64,000 nucleotides of DNA, taken from Candidatus Obscuribacterales bacterium (GTDB lineage: Bacteria > Cyanobacteriota > Vampirovibrionia > Obscuribacterales > Obscuribacteraceae). Location of the stretch: assembly GCA_020050685.1 (NCBI GenBank), contig JAGVKG010000021.1, forward strand, positions 1 to 64,000, read 5' to 3'. Positions 41,038 to 50,671 of the stretch are shown here, piece by piece. A program made the translations under genes and the position numbers. Below the pieces are notes generated by a model, which saw only the letters and a program-made list of their open reading frames with translations, ran no database searches and was not told the origin of the DNA. The first letter of the stretch is position 1; every line of letters starts with the position of its first letter.

Positions 41038-42390
41038 TTATCTTTTCTTTGAGTGTTTGCGAGGTTTCTTTACTTTGATTTTTTTGTTATCCACATCATC
41101 CAAAATTGATTCCAATGTATCAACCATAAAGTTGATTTGGGATTCTGTGATGATCAATGGTGGCTCAATCCGCACGGTGCGGTTTGCGTTCATGGTGGCA
41201 GCCACCAGAACACCACGGTGGAACAGTTCGACTTGAGCCGCTTCACGCAATTCTTTGGAAGTAAATTCCAAACCAATCAATAGTCCGCGACCACGCACAT
41301 CACTAATGTATTGTGGATAGCGTTTGCGCAGTTGATTCAGTCGGCGCATGAAGTGGTTGCCCATAACAGCAGCACGTGCGGGCAAGTGCTCTTCCTTGAG
41401 CACATCCAAACATGCCGATGCTGCCGAGCAAGCAAGCGGGTTGCCACCAAAAGTGGAATTGTGGATGGATGGGTTTGATTCAAGTGCACGCCAAATCTTG
41501 GACGTGGACATGAAACAACCAATCGGCATTACGCCACCACCGAGAGCTTTTGCCAAACAAAGAATGTCTGGCTCAACACCTTCATGCTCACAAGCAAACA
41601 TGCGTCCGGTACGGCCTAAGCCGGTTTGCACTTCGTCCAAAATCAAGAGCACACCTTTTTTCTTGGTCAATTGTCTGACTTTCTTCAGATAACCGACTGG
41701 TGGCACATTGATACCACCCTCACCTTGAATTGGTTCAAGAATTACAGCGGCAGTATCCTTGGTGATTGCTTCTTCCAAGGCTTTGATGTCGCCGAATGGA
41801 ACATGGGTGAAACCATTCAAAAGCGGCTCAAAGGGCTCACGAAATACAGCACGACCGGTGGCGGAAAGCGCTCCCAATGTTACACCGTGATAGGCATTCT
41901 TGGTTGAGATAATCTCTGATTTGCCGGTAGCCAGACGAGCCAACTTGATTGCACCTTCCACTGCTTCCGTTCCGGAATTGCAGAAGAAGCTGTATTTCAA
42001 CTTGCCTGGTGCTAATTTTGCTAATTGCTCGGCAAGATGCGCAGCCCAGGGATTGAGCAAGTCTTGGCTGTGCAAGCAAACTTGATCTAATTGATTGCGA
42101 ACTGCAGCAATTACTTTTGGATGGCGGTGACCAACGTTGAATATGCCATAACCACCGAGGCAATCTAGGTAACGCTTGCCGTGATTGTCGTATGTGTATA
42201 CGCCACCATCACGAAACTCTACGGCACCCTCGGCTCCGCAAAGCTTTTGTCCGTATGCATGGTTCAAGTGTTCGATTGAATTTTCCAGTGCCTTGCTCGC
42301 GATTTTCTCATAATGATTATCGGCGCGCTCATAAGCACGATCAAACGTAGAGCCGTTGTAGTTTACGTTGCTTTTCTTATGGACTGTCAT
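41038..42390 (-). CDS. Class III PLP aminotransferase (putrescine/acetylornithine type)
   Basis: A 450-residue PLP enzyme. Signatures: FFCNSGTEAVEGAIKLAR near 135-152, the aspartate motif LILDEVQTGLGRTG near 255-268, and the PLP-binding lysine in CLAKALGGGVMP near 288. The N-terminal 60 residues and overall layout resemble putrescine aminotransferase (YgjG) more than ArgD, but the substrate is not settled. The C-terminal 15 residues are very basic (KKIKVKKPRKHSKKR), which is unusual and could be a nucleic-acid or membrane contact. It shares the bidirectional terminator with rubrerythrin. Confidence 0.88.
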   Translation of the reverse strand: MTVHKKSNVNYNGSTFDRAYERADNHYEKIASKALENSIEHLNHAYGQKLCGAEGAVEFRDGGVYTYDNHGKRYLDCLGGYGIFNVGHRHPKVIAAVRNQLDQVCLHSQDLLNPWAAHLAEQLAKLAPGKLKYSFFCNSGTEAVEGAIKLARLATGKSEIISTKNAYHGVTLGALSATGRAVFREPFEPLLNGFTHVPFGDIKALEEAITKDTAAVILEPIQGEGGINVPPVGYLKKVRQLTKKKGVLLILDEVQTGLGRTGRMFACEHEGVEPDILCLAKALGGGVMPIGCFMSTSKIWRALESNPSIHNSTFGGNPLACSAASACLDVLKEEHLPARAAVMGNHFMRRLNQLRKRYPQYISDVRGRGLLIGLEFTSKELREAAQVELFHRGVLVAATMNANRTVRIEPPLIITESQINFMVDTLESILDDVDNKKIKVKKPRKHSKKR

Positions 42391-42968
42391 AAAGACCTAA
42401 CCTTATATAATGCGTTTTTGGGAACGTTTCTGGCATGAAGCAGCTAGCCTTATTACTACGAATGAAGGCAGCAAGTCTTGCCACTGCTACAGAAAGTTCA
42501 ATTGATATTTTTGATTCTTTGACATAAATTAGCCTCGCCCAATCTAGAGTTATATGAGGCACTAGACTTCAATGTGCTTGGAGGCGCACCCCAGTTGGTG
42601 AGCCAATTTCATGCACATTTGATTCGGTCTATCTACTCTAAATCTACACTGCATGCGGCATTGCAAGCAATGTGCAACTTGTCCAAAAATTGCTTGTGGA
42701 AATTAGCCAAACTGTCTAAGGAAACGCTTGAAATCGATATATACTTTTTTGCCAGGGCTCAGGCAGGGCGGCAGGCGGGCTCGTGCTTGACATCGGGCGA
42801 GATCGGACGGTGCTTTTCAAGGGCTGGTTTGATTAGCAAATGCACTAATTTCTATATCAATTGGCTGATTTAAGGCGTTTTCAATTTGAACATAAGGCAT
42901 AATTGAATCGCCAAGCTGGCCTGGCAAACGGCTTTTGTAAAAATAAGTTGACAAGCAGGAGCAAAAGA
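42391..42968. other. 578-bp divergent spacer
   Basis: The spacer between the divergent aminotransferase and TPR genes must hold both promoters, but none is clear. A TTGACA at about 42519-42524 has no good -10. A minus-strand TATATAA-like box lies near 42405. I see no gene, RNA or repeat I can support. The part 42903-42968 is in frame with the TPR gene but precedes the preferred GTG start. Confidence 0.4.
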
Positions 42969-45134
42969 GTGAAGCGAACCGTCTTACTATCTTTTTCAGC
43001 AGTTCTATTCTGTGCCATCAGTCTGCCACTGTCTTGCGAGAAATCCTTGGCCGGCGGCATCGTGCGTGATCCGGCGCTGCCTAAGCCGCTTTTGGATCGT
43101 TACTATAAAGGTATTGCCGATTTTAAGGCGGGCGACCTTGAACATGCGATGACGGCCTTGCAACAAGTAGTCATGTCTGCGCCTGGCGATCCGCTTGTGC
43201 ATTTGTCCTTAGCTGCGGTTTTGCAACAGCATGGTGACGTTGACGATGCAATTGCCGAATACAAACAAGCAATTGCTTTGCGTCCTTATGATGCTTTTGC
43301 TCGTGTATCGTTAGGATTGCTTTTGCAATCACAAGGGCAGCTCGCCGAAGCAGTCAAAGAATACGATGAGGCGTCGCGTGCCCGTCCAGACGTGCCGCTT
43401 TTGCACTTGAACGTGGGCATTGCTCAAAGAGTTCTCGGCAACAAGGATGCAGCGGTCATTGAATTCAAACAAGTGCTCAATGCTTACCCGCAAAATTTGA
43501 AAGCGCGCGCGCAATTAGCGGCCTGCTATCAAGACAAGGGTCAATATCAACTTGCTTGTGCTGAGTACAAAAAGGTTCTCATGCATGAGCCCGGTAATTT
43601 TTCCATTCACTACAATTTGGGAACTTGTTATTTAGCGCTGAAAGATTACGCTGGTGCCAAACAAGAATTTTCGCAAGCCATCAAACTTGAGCCTAATGTG
43701 CCGGAGCCACACGCGCATTTGGCAACCGCTCTGAATGCAGATGGCGATCTGCAATCCGCAATTACTGAACTGAGAAAGGCAATTGCCCTGAAGGGTGATA
43801 GAGCGGAATGGCATTCGCAACTGGGTGATTTGTTGGCGGCACAAAAGAACTATCAGCCGGCCATCGAAGAATACAGACAAGCCCAGAGGATCAATCCGAA
43901 AGACCTGGATACTACCTATAATCTTGGTTATTTGCTGCAAGTGACAGGAGATAATGGTGGCGCATGTGGTGCTTATGAACGAGTGCTGAGCGTTAATCCC
44001 AATAATGAGAACGCACACTACAATCTTGGTATCATCAAACAAAAAACTGGTGATTTGAATCAAGCCGTGCAGGAATTCAAAACAGCTTTGTCCCTCAATC
44101 CAAATGATGGTCAGGCTTTCATTAACCTGGGGCGGACATACTTCCTCAAGGGTGATTTAAATGAGGCGGTGACTTGCTATCGCCAAGGACTGGGGCTGGA
44201 GCCTAACGATGGCAATGCATATGCCGAATTGGGTAGTGCATTAATGAAGATGAAGGATTACTTTGGCGCACGCTCGGCTCTGCAATCGGCACTCACCTTA
44301 ATGCCGGACGACAAACAAACTCTCTTACAAGTAGCAGCGCTGGATCAAATTGAAGGCAAGTTGGCTGATGCGGAAACTATCTATCGTCATTATTTAGAAA
44401 TGACGCCGGGAGATATTTCGGTGCTTACCTTGCTGGCGGACAATCTTGAATCGCAAAATAAGGATGATAAAGCAATTGCAGTTTATCAGCAGCTTGTGCA
44501 AATTAACCCCAAGTCTCCTGATGCTTTCAATAACCTTGGTCTTTGTTTGCAAAGGCATGACGATTTGACCTCGGCTGCCGCTCAGTACAGACGGGCATTG
44601 GCGATTAATCCCAATTTTGTCGAAGCCCTGATCAATTTAGGTAACGTTTATTTGGTGCAAAAGAACTTTGCCGATGCAACGGTTCAATATCGCAAAGCCT
44701 TGCAAAATGACCCGTCCTCGGTGCAGGCGCACTACAACTTTGGTTTGTCGTTGGCGGCAACCGGCGACAATGTTCAAGCCATGTCTGAGTATCAGCAAGC
44801 TTTGAAGCTCGATCCTAAGTATGGCAATGCCCAATATGCAATCGCGCTTGCTTATCTAGCTCAGAACAATCCGGACAAGGCGACGGAAGCGTTCCAGCAA
44901 TATTTGGCTATTGAACCAAATGGTGCTTACAGTGAAACAGCCAAGCAGCACCTGGCTTCAATTTCTGGTCAAGCTAACCTGCAGCCAGGTGATGGCAGTG
45001 CTTCGCCACAATCAACTGGCCAGGCAAACGTCCTGAATTCCGCCGCCCCCAATGGGGGACAAGGCCCAGCTGGCGATCCGGCGGATCCAGCCAGGGCGGC
45101 TGTTTCCAGACCGGACGAAAGCCTGACCCGCTAG
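42969..45134 (+). CDS. Large exported TPR protein
   Basis: The GTG at 42969 is chosen because AGGAG lies 7 nt upstream and the signal peptide then starts at once (MKRTVLLSFSAVLFCAISLP, probably cleaved after SLA); a TTG at 42903 adds 22 residues without a ribosome site. The 721-residue product consists of about 18 34-residue TPR units from about residue 40 to 690 (for example DAFARVSLGLLLQSQGQLAE, FSIHYNLGTCYLALKDYAGA, NENAHYNLGIIKQKTGDLNQ). The end is Gly/Pro/Ala-rich and likely disordered. It resembles O-GlcNAc-transferase-style TPR arrays without the enzyme domain. It precedes the cNMP-binding gene by 74 bp. Confidence 0.85.
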   Translation: MKRTVLLSFSAVLFCAISLPLSCEKSLAGGIVRDPALPKPLLDRYYKGIADFKAGDLEHAMTALQQVVMSAPGDPLVHLSLAAVLQQHGDVDDAIAEYKQAIALRPYDAFARVSLGLLLQSQGQLAEAVKEYDEASRARPDVPLLHLNVGIAQRVLGNKDAAVIEFKQVLNAYPQNLKARAQLAACYQDKGQYQLACAEYKKVLMHEPGNFSIHYNLGTCYLALKDYAGAKQEFSQAIKLEPNVPEPHAHLATALNADGDLQSAITELRKAIALKGDRAEWHSQLGDLLAAQKNYQPAIEEYRQAQRINPKDLDTTYNLGYLLQVTGDNGGACGAYERVLSVNPNNENAHYNLGIIKQKTGDLNQAVQEFKTALSLNPNDGQAFINLGRTYFLKGDLNEAVTCYRQGLGLEPNDGNAYAELGSALMKMKDYFGARSALQSALTLMPDDKQTLLQVAALDQIEGKLADAETIYRHYLEMTPGDISVLTLLADNLESQNKDDKAIAVYQQLVQINPKSPDAFNNLGLCLQRHDDLTSAAAQYRRALAINPNFVEALINLGNVYLVQKNFADATVQYRKALQNDPSSVQAHYNFGLSLAATGDNVQAMSEYQQALKLDPKYGNAQYAIALAYLAQNNPDKATEAFQQYLAIEPNGAYSETAKQHLASISGQANLQPGDGSASPQSTGQANVLNSAAPNGGQGPAGDPADPARAAVSRPDESLTR

Positions 45135-45208
45135 CTGAAGAGGCCAGCGCATGTAATACTTCAGATAGTGGTAGAAAGTAATAAGAAGTAAACAACCGAA
45201 CGGATCTG

Positions 45209-46537
45209 ATGGTTCAAGCAAAACAGCAGCTAGTTGACTTTCTCAAAGAGCATTCGATCTTTAAGGTGCTCGATGAGCGCGTCTTGTCGGCTCTTAGCCA
45301 GCTATTTCAAGAACAAAGTATTCCGGCTAACGAAGTGATTTTCCGCCAGGGTGAAACAGCCGATGCAATTTACATCGTTAAGGAAGGCCGTGTAGAAGTT
45401 TTGCAAAATGATTCTCCCGATCCAATTGCTATTTTGCGCACGGGTGAATGTTTTGGTGAAATGGCTGCCTTCAATGAAAAAAGAAGAACAGCCTCGGTGC
45501 GCGCGCCGGAAAAAGCGACAGTCTTGAAGTTGCCGATGCAATCTTTTGATGAATTGCAAGTTTATTTTCCAGAGGTGCGCACGGAATTGATCCGTTTGAT
45601 GGATCAACGCATGGCTTCGCAAGCTCCTAAACAACAACAAACAACCGGCACACCTGGTTTGCAAGGCAACCTGGCTTTGTTTGATTTGCCGACGGTCATT
45701 CAAACAATTGTTGGACCGCGCCAAGTCGGTACGCTTTCTTTGCGTTCGCGTGTCGGCCGACTGACCGCCAGGATATCCGTACGCAACGGCAAAATCATGC
45801 AATGTACGTTTGCGCATTTAAGTGGCGAACATGCGCTTTATGAATTGCTTTCGCACAACGTGCCAATGGATTTTGTTTTTGAACAATTACCGGAAGATGC
45901 CGTGTTGGCAATGGACAAATCAATGGCCAGCAAAGAGCCATATCATTTGTTGATTGAGGCAGCAAGGCGTGCCGATGAATTGCCTAAGATGATGATGAAT
46001 TTGAGCTGGCCGGCTGCTATTTACAAACAGGCAGTGGCGCAGCCGGAATGGTCGACTTTGTCGGAAGAAAATCAAATCATTGGACGCAAGATCTGGTTCA
46101 TGCTGGAAGTTGGTGTCACTGTCCAACAATTGACGGAGAAATTGCCTTTTGACCGCTATGCAGTACTGTCCTGCATCGCCGAGATGTTGAGCAAAGGTTA
46201 CATTCGCACCAGACAAGCAAGTCCTAAGCCGCAAGAAAATTCACAGGTGATCAACTTTATTGAAGAATCAGTTGGTGCGGTCAATGGATTGGTATCAAAT
46301 CTTTGCGCCATTCTTGGATCGAACAAGACCAATTTGATTTTAAAGCAAGCCCTTCAGGAAGCAAGCGATCACCACCCACAAATTTCTGGTTTGGTAGTCG
46401 ATCCAGAGACCTTGAAAATCGAATACAAGTCGCATGAAAAATCAGAAGCCGCCGTCAAAGCGCTAGAACAATTAGCCCTAACCATAATTGCCTTAACCGC
46501 CAAGTCACATCCACCCGATCAGCCCACGCCTGAGTGA
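45209..46537 (+). CDS. cNMP-binding domain plus DUF4388 (PATAN) signalling protein
   Basis: A 442-residue cytoplasmic protein. The N-terminal cyclic-nucleotide-binding domain covers about 15-125 (IFRQGETADAIYIVKEGRVE, phosphate-binding cassette GECFGEMAAFNEKRRTASVR). From about 150 to 260 is a DUF4388 domain (LQGNLALFDLPTVIQTIVG, GTLSLRSRVGRLTARISVRN). The C-terminal part contains a winged-helix-like GVTVQQLTEKLPFDRYAVLS and a final domain similar to roadblock-type dimer modules. It probably senses cAMP or another nucleotide and signals by protein contacts. Confidence 0.85.
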   Translation: MVQAKQQLVDFLKEHSIFKVLDERVLSALSQLFQEQSIPANEVIFRQGETADAIYIVKEGRVEVLQNDSPDPIAILRTGECFGEMAAFNEKRRTASVRAPEKATVLKLPMQSFDELQVYFPEVRTELIRLMDQRMASQAPKQQQTTGTPGLQGNLALFDLPTVIQTIVGPRQVGTLSLRSRVGRLTARISVRNGKIMQCTFAHLSGEHALYELLSHNVPMDFVFEQLPEDAVLAMDKSMASKEPYHLLIEAARRADELPKMMMNLSWPAAIYKQAVAQPEWSTLSEENQIIGRKIWFMLEVGVTVQQLTEKLPFDRYAVLSCIAEMLSKGYIRTRQASPKPQENSQVINFIEESVGAVNGLVSNLCAILGSNKTNLILKQALQEASDHHPQISGLVVDPETLKIEYKSHEKSEAAVKALEQLALTIIALTAKSHPPDQPTPE

Positions 46538-46560
46538 TGAATCGGTCGAGAACAAGCCTG

Positions 46561-49188
46561 TTAGCCGGAACCCATGTAGTCGGCGGCTTGTGAATCTAGT
46601 TTGGCTTTGATTTGTGTTTTTAGAATTGGGTGATTGTTGAGGTCTGGATCTTTTTTGATCATGTCGATTGCGGCTTGTCGAGCTTCTTCCAAAATTTTGG
46701 CGTCGGCAATTAAGTCGGTTAGACATAAATCTGGTAGACCGCTTTGGCGCGTACCGAGAAACTCTCCTGGTCCGCGCAGCTCGAGATCTTTTTCTGCCAC
46801 CACAAAGCCATCGGTGGTTTGAACTAGAACGCCCAACTTTTGTTTTGTTGTTTCTGATTTTGCATCTGCCACCAAGAAGCAATATGATTTCTCGCCGCCC
46901 CGGCCAACGCGACCTCGTAATTGGTGTAATTGCGCCAGACCGAAACGATCGGCGTTTTCAATTACCATGACTGTGGCATTTGGTACGTCGACGCCGACTT
47001 CAATGACTGTGGTGGAGACGAGAATGTCGAGTTTGCCTTGGCGGAACTCGTCCATTACTTCTTCTTTTTCTTGCGGCTTCAATTTGCCGTGCATCAAGCC
47101 CATGCGCAAATCAGCAAACACCGTCTGTTTCAATTTCTCAAATTCGGCAGTTGCAGCTTTGGCAGAAAGTGTTTCTGATTCCTCAATTAATGGGAAGACA
47201 ATGTACGCTTGTCTGCCATCTTCAACTTGTCTGCGAATGAATTCCCACAATTGACGCTTTTGTGCTGTCGTCAGTGTGCGCGTTTCAATTGGTTTGCGGC
47301 CTGGTGGCAACTCATCTATTTCTGATACGTCCAGATCGCCATGCATGGTAAGCGCAAGTGTTCTTGGAATCGGCGTTGCTGTCATGGTCAGAAGTTGTGG
47401 TGATTGACCTTTGGCTTTCAGTTGGGCTCTTTGTTTGACACCGAAGCGATGTTGCTCGTCGATGATGATCAAACCTAGATTTTGGAATTCAACGCCTTCT
47501 TGAATCAGAGCATGAGTGCCGACGGCAATGTGGATTTGACCGGTGGTTAATCCTTGATAGACTTCGCGCCGCTCGGCCTTGCCTTGTCTGCCAAGCAAAA
47601 GTGCTGTGCGAATTCCTAATGGAGAAAGACGCATTTGGAATTGACGGAAATGTTGTTCGGCAAGAATTTCCGTTGGTGCCATCATTGCACCTTGGAAGCC
47701 GTTTTCTATGGCGATGAGAAACGCCATGATTGCCACCACGGTCTTTCCGGATCCGACATCTCCTTGCACAAGACGATGCATTGGTTTGGTTGACGCCATG
47801 TCTCGAGCAATTTCGCGGAAGACGCGTTCTTGTGCACCCGTTAGTTTGAAGGGTAAGCCGGCGACGAACTTGTCCACAAGTCCGCCTTCTGTTTTATGTA
47901 ATGCCAGCGCGGAATTTTCTACGTCTTCGTGATGTCGCTTCCAAGCTAGTTGCAATTGAATTGAGAATAACTCATCAAAAACAATTCTTTGTCTAGCTTC
48001 GTCTTTGGCTTCCACACCTTCCGGAAAATGGATCCACCGTAGTGCCTGGGTTAAACCAATTAGGCCGTACTCCTTGCGAAATTCTTCTGGAAACGGTTCT
48101 TCAATTTTGTTTTCGTAGGCTTCCAGTGCGTTATGAATCAAGTTGCGCAAATAACGCAGGCTCAGACCTTCCGTTAAAGGATAAACAGGGACCAGGCGAC
48201 CGGTGTGAATTGTCTCGAGCTCATCATTGGCTTCTCCCAGTCCGCCAAGAAATTCTATTTCTGCATTTTTGAGTTTGAACTTTTTGCCAAAGCGATCCGG
48301 CTCGACAATTCCGGAGGCAAGAACTTGCGCACCTTTAGGATATTGCGCCTTGTAGCGATCTAAAAGATGTTTGTTCGATTTGCCACCAATGAAGCGAGTG
48401 ATACTAATTACACCAGTTGCGTCACGAATGGAAATAGTCAGAATCGAGACATTGGCATTGCGTGACTGAAATGCAGAGACAGAGGAAATGGTGCCAAAAA
48501 TTGTTACTTCTTGTCCGGCTTGGAGTTGGGCAATTTTGAGATGGTTTTGGAAATCCAGATGCTTGCGCGGGTAATGCCGGATCAAATCCTCGGCGGTGTA
48601 AATGCCGAGATTATTTAGCAGTGCTCCGACTTTCGGTCCAACACCGCGTACGTATTGCACATCTACTTGGCTTGGATGAAGGCTGAGGACTTTGTCCTTG
48701 ATGGCTTTCGATTCTGGTTTTGCTTTGTATTCTGGAGTCTCATCAGGCGATGGAGGCGCTCCTTCTTCTTTGCCTGATGCTGAAGGCGTTTTCTTCGCCG
48801 CAATTGTTTGTGATGAAACTTTTGTTGTTGGTGCTGGTGTGATTGGCGCTTGTGGCTTGGTCTCTGGTTTGGCCACCGGAGCGGATTCTTTGTTGTCATC
48901 CGGGGGGACGAGTATCTCTTCCACGCGGCGTAAAACAGAGATGCGCGTAGCCGTGTCCAAGGTTTGATACTGACTGAGTAATCCGCGGATGGTGACCCAG
49001 CGTCTATCCAAAGGAAACTGGCGGGCAAGAGTATCGGCAGTGCGGCGCATGAATTGCGAAAATGTTGATTTGCGTCCTTGGAAATCAGGATAGCGAGCTT
49101 TTCGTTCCACGACAATGGCGCGCAAGAGTGCAGATATTTGCACTTTGCGATTTGTCGCGGCTTGCTTGGCTATTTCGGAAGCGGTCAT
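46561..49188 (-). CDS. recG: ATP-dependent DNA helicase RecG with N-terminal extension
   Basis: An 875-residue branch-migrating helicase that reverses stalled forks. The wedge/OB domain starts near LHPSQVDVQYVRGVGPKVGA (about 172) and includes VTIFGTISSVSAF. Helicase motifs: LVQGDVGSGKT, the DEQH box LIIIDEQHRFGVKQR, TATPIPRT, and QLRGRVGRG. The first 170 residues are an added helical domain followed by a Pro/Ala/Lys linker, as in cyanobacterial RecG, which supports the proposed affiliation. It converges with the cNMP gene (24-bp gap). Confidence 0.96.
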   Translation of the reverse strand: MTASEIAKQAATNRKVQISALLRAIVVERKARYPDFQGRKSTFSQFMRRTADTLARQFPLDRRWVTIRGLLSQYQTLDTATRISVLRRVEEILVPPDDNKESAPVAKPETKPQAPITPAPTTKVSSQTIAAKKTPSASGKEEGAPPSPDETPEYKAKPESKAIKDKVLSLHPSQVDVQYVRGVGPKVGALLNNLGIYTAEDLIRHYPRKHLDFQNHLKIAQLQAGQEVTIFGTISSVSAFQSRNANVSILTISIRDATGVISITRFIGGKSNKHLLDRYKAQYPKGAQVLASGIVEPDRFGKKFKLKNAEIEFLGGLGEANDELETIHTGRLVPVYPLTEGLSLRYLRNLIHNALEAYENKIEEPFPEEFRKEYGLIGLTQALRWIHFPEGVEAKDEARQRIVFDELFSIQLQLAWKRHHEDVENSALALHKTEGGLVDKFVAGLPFKLTGAQERVFREIARDMASTKPMHRLVQGDVGSGKTVVAIMAFLIAIENGFQGAMMAPTEILAEQHFRQFQMRLSPLGIRTALLLGRQGKAERREVYQGLTTGQIHIAVGTHALIQEGVEFQNLGLIIIDEQHRFGVKQRAQLKAKGQSPQLLTMTATPIPRTLALTMHGDLDVSEIDELPPGRKPIETRTLTTAQKRQLWEFIRRQVEDGRQAYIVFPLIEESETLSAKAATAEFEKLKQTVFADLRMGLMHGKLKPQEKEEVMDEFRQGKLDILVSTTVIEVGVDVPNATVMVIENADRFGLAQLHQLRGRVGRGGEKSYCFLVADAKSETTKQKLGVLVQTTDGFVVAEKDLELRGPGEFLGTRQSGLPDLCLTDLIADAKILEEARQAAIDMIKKDPDLNNHPILKTQIKAKLDSQAADYMGSG

Positions 49189-49409
49189 TATATATATGCT
49201 CCGTCGCCTCGCGGCTCCTCCGCATGATTGCTCGCTTCACTCCGCATCGGATCCAAAATGAATTTGGCAATGCTGCGTTACGCTGAGTTTTCGATATCGT
49301 CATTCGTCTCCGCTCCTGCGGGCGACGATGATCAGGGCATGCGCGGGCTCGTCCTTACAAATGGTAGGACAAAGCGAGGATTTTTTCACGAGAGAAAATC
49401 TAAATAGAT
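49189..49409. other. GC-rich, repeat-bearing spacer
   Basis: No gene is seen. It holds two imperfect tandem units ending CTCCGCAT (about 49210-49250), a GC-rich inverted segment around 49310-49330, and a hairpin GTCCT-N10-AGGAC (about 49351-49370). The composition differs from the flanking genes. Confidence 0.4.
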
Positions 49410-49988
49410 CTATTGCAAGCGGTTGAGAATGAGCTTGGAGATTGCCTTAAGCGTGGCAAATACGCCGAGACCTTCGGAAGCAACGGCTTCGAAACTCGGG
49501 ACTCCGCGGAGGTTTAGCTCTTTTTCTAAACGCTCGATTGGCACGGCTGAAGCCAAGTCGCGCTTGTTGTACTGCAAAACCCATGGCACATTATCAAGAG
49601 TCAGGCTGTACTCAGCCAAGTTCTCCACCATGTTTTGCAACGACTCGACATTTTCTTTCGAACGCATTACATCAGAGTCGGCGACAAAAATAATTCCATC
49701 CACGCCGTTCAGAATCAACTTTCGGCTGGCATTATATTCGACTTGTCCAGGAACCGTGTAAAGGGAAAATCTGGTTTTGAATCCTTGGACTGAACCTAGA
49801 TCCAATGGCAAGAAGTCGAAGAACAAAGTCCGTTCGGTTTCGGTAGCCAAGCTGATCAACTCGCCGCGAGTTGTGGGGGCAAGTTGGCTGTGAATATATT
49901 TCAAGTTAGTGGTTTTGCCACCAAGGCCGGTGCCATAGTAGACGATCTTGCAGTTGATTTCTCTCGCCGCGTAGTTTACTAATGCCAT
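49410..49988 (-). CDS. MglA-like small Ras-family GTPase
   Basis: A 192-residue Ras-like GTPase. P-loop [11 protein letters not shown] near 19-29, the switch-II variant [10 protein letters not shown] near 77-86, and the guanine-specificity motif QYNKRD near 139-144 match MglA of Myxococcus, which controls cell polarity and gliding or pilus motility. Start ATG 49988. No MglB (roadblock) gene adjoins, although the cNMP/DUF4388 protein nearby has a possible roadblock-like end. Its job is probably polarity or surface motility. Confidence 0.9.
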   Translation of the reverse strand: MALVNYAAREINCKIVYYGTGLGGKTTNLKYIHSQLAPTTRGELISLATETERTLFFDFLPLDLGSVQGFKTRFSLYTVPGQVEYNASRKLILNGVDGIIFVADSDVMRSKENVESLQNMVENLAEYSLTLDNVPWVLQYNKRDLASAVPIERLEKELNLRGVPSFEAVASEGLGVFATLKAISKLILNRLQ

Positions 49989-50411
49989 TTTCTAAATTCT
50001 CACCCTTACGCCTGACTCCGCAACTGCTTGCCTTGTGTGCTTTTCAGCTCTTTTAGTAAAGTGAATGCGTCTCATAAGTAAAACAAACAATTCCGCCAAA
50101 AGACTACCACGAGCAAAGTCTTATTTTCCAATTCATAGTGTAGCGGTTATTTGTCATTCTGTTACTAGGCAAATCGAAAAATTTGCCGAAGACAAGTGGA
50201 TTTATATACACCCGTGCTACAATTAGCTGTTCGGAAGTAGTCTTGGGCTGATTCTTGCGCAATGCAAGTGCGGCAATTCCGGAGTCGTTGGCAAATCCGC
50301 CAATCATTTGGTAGCCAGAGATGGTAGCCAAGCGGCTCTCCGCAAGACCGACAATTAAAGTCAAACGACCTTGAGTGGTTTGAACAAAGGCGATTAAGAA
50401 GGATTTAAGAA
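49989..50411. other. 423-bp spacer upstream of rpmB
   Basis: No certain gene. On the minus strand a frame runs from about 50410 to 50104 and reads like protein (VQTTQGRLTLIVGLAESRLA, IAALALRKNQPKTTSEQ), so it could be a decayed gene. A plus-strand TACAAT near 50217 could serve rpmB, but no -35 box matches. Confidence 0.35.
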
Positions 50412-50615
50412 ATGGCAAAACGCTGTGATGTTTGTGGAAAGGGCCCAATGACGGGTCGCAACTACACCTTTTTGCGTTCACACTACAACCCTCACAATAA
50501 GAGGCGTTGGCTCCCAAACCTGCAGCCTGTAAGAGCTCTGGTTGGTGCAGCCGTTAAGCGAATGAAGGTATGTGTCAGCTGCATTAAGGCTGGCAAAGTT
50601 CGCCGCGCTGTATAA
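50412..50615 (+). CDS. rpmB: 50S ribosomal protein L28
   Basis: A 67-residue ribosomal protein. [20 protein letters not shown] at the start, and [14 protein letters not shown] at the end, show the zinc-binding four-Cys (C+) form. AAGGA lies 8 to 12 nt before the ATG at 50412. Normal length for L28. It stands alone on the plus strand between minus-strand genes. Confidence 0.95.
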   Translation: MAKRCDVCGKGPMTGRNYTFLRSHYNPHNKRRWLPNLQPVRALVGAAVKRMKVCVSCIKAGKVRRAV

Positions 50616-50671
50616 GAGTTTCAAAGAAGTATTTTGCAGAAGCAGGTCGTAATTGGCCTGCATTTGCGCTT

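Larger units (their letters stand above)
40986..41115 (+). terminator. Rho-independent terminator after rubrerythrin
   Basis: A perfect 11-bp stem AAAAGGGGCAC / GTGCCCCTTTT at 40986-41113 around a 6-nt loop, followed by TATT. The A-run on the other side makes it usable by the convergent aminotransferase gene too. Confidence 0.05.

Noticed and set aside
40986-41115. A wider terminator span than the hairpin itself
   Set aside because: The right arm ends at 41013; an entry reaching 41115 overlaps the aminotransferase gene and results from a coordinate slip. The entry 40986-41016 is the correct one.
42574-42873. 99-codon plus-strand frame in the divergent spacer
   Set aside because: No ribosome site, no recognisable protein features, and Cys/Arg-rich random composition.
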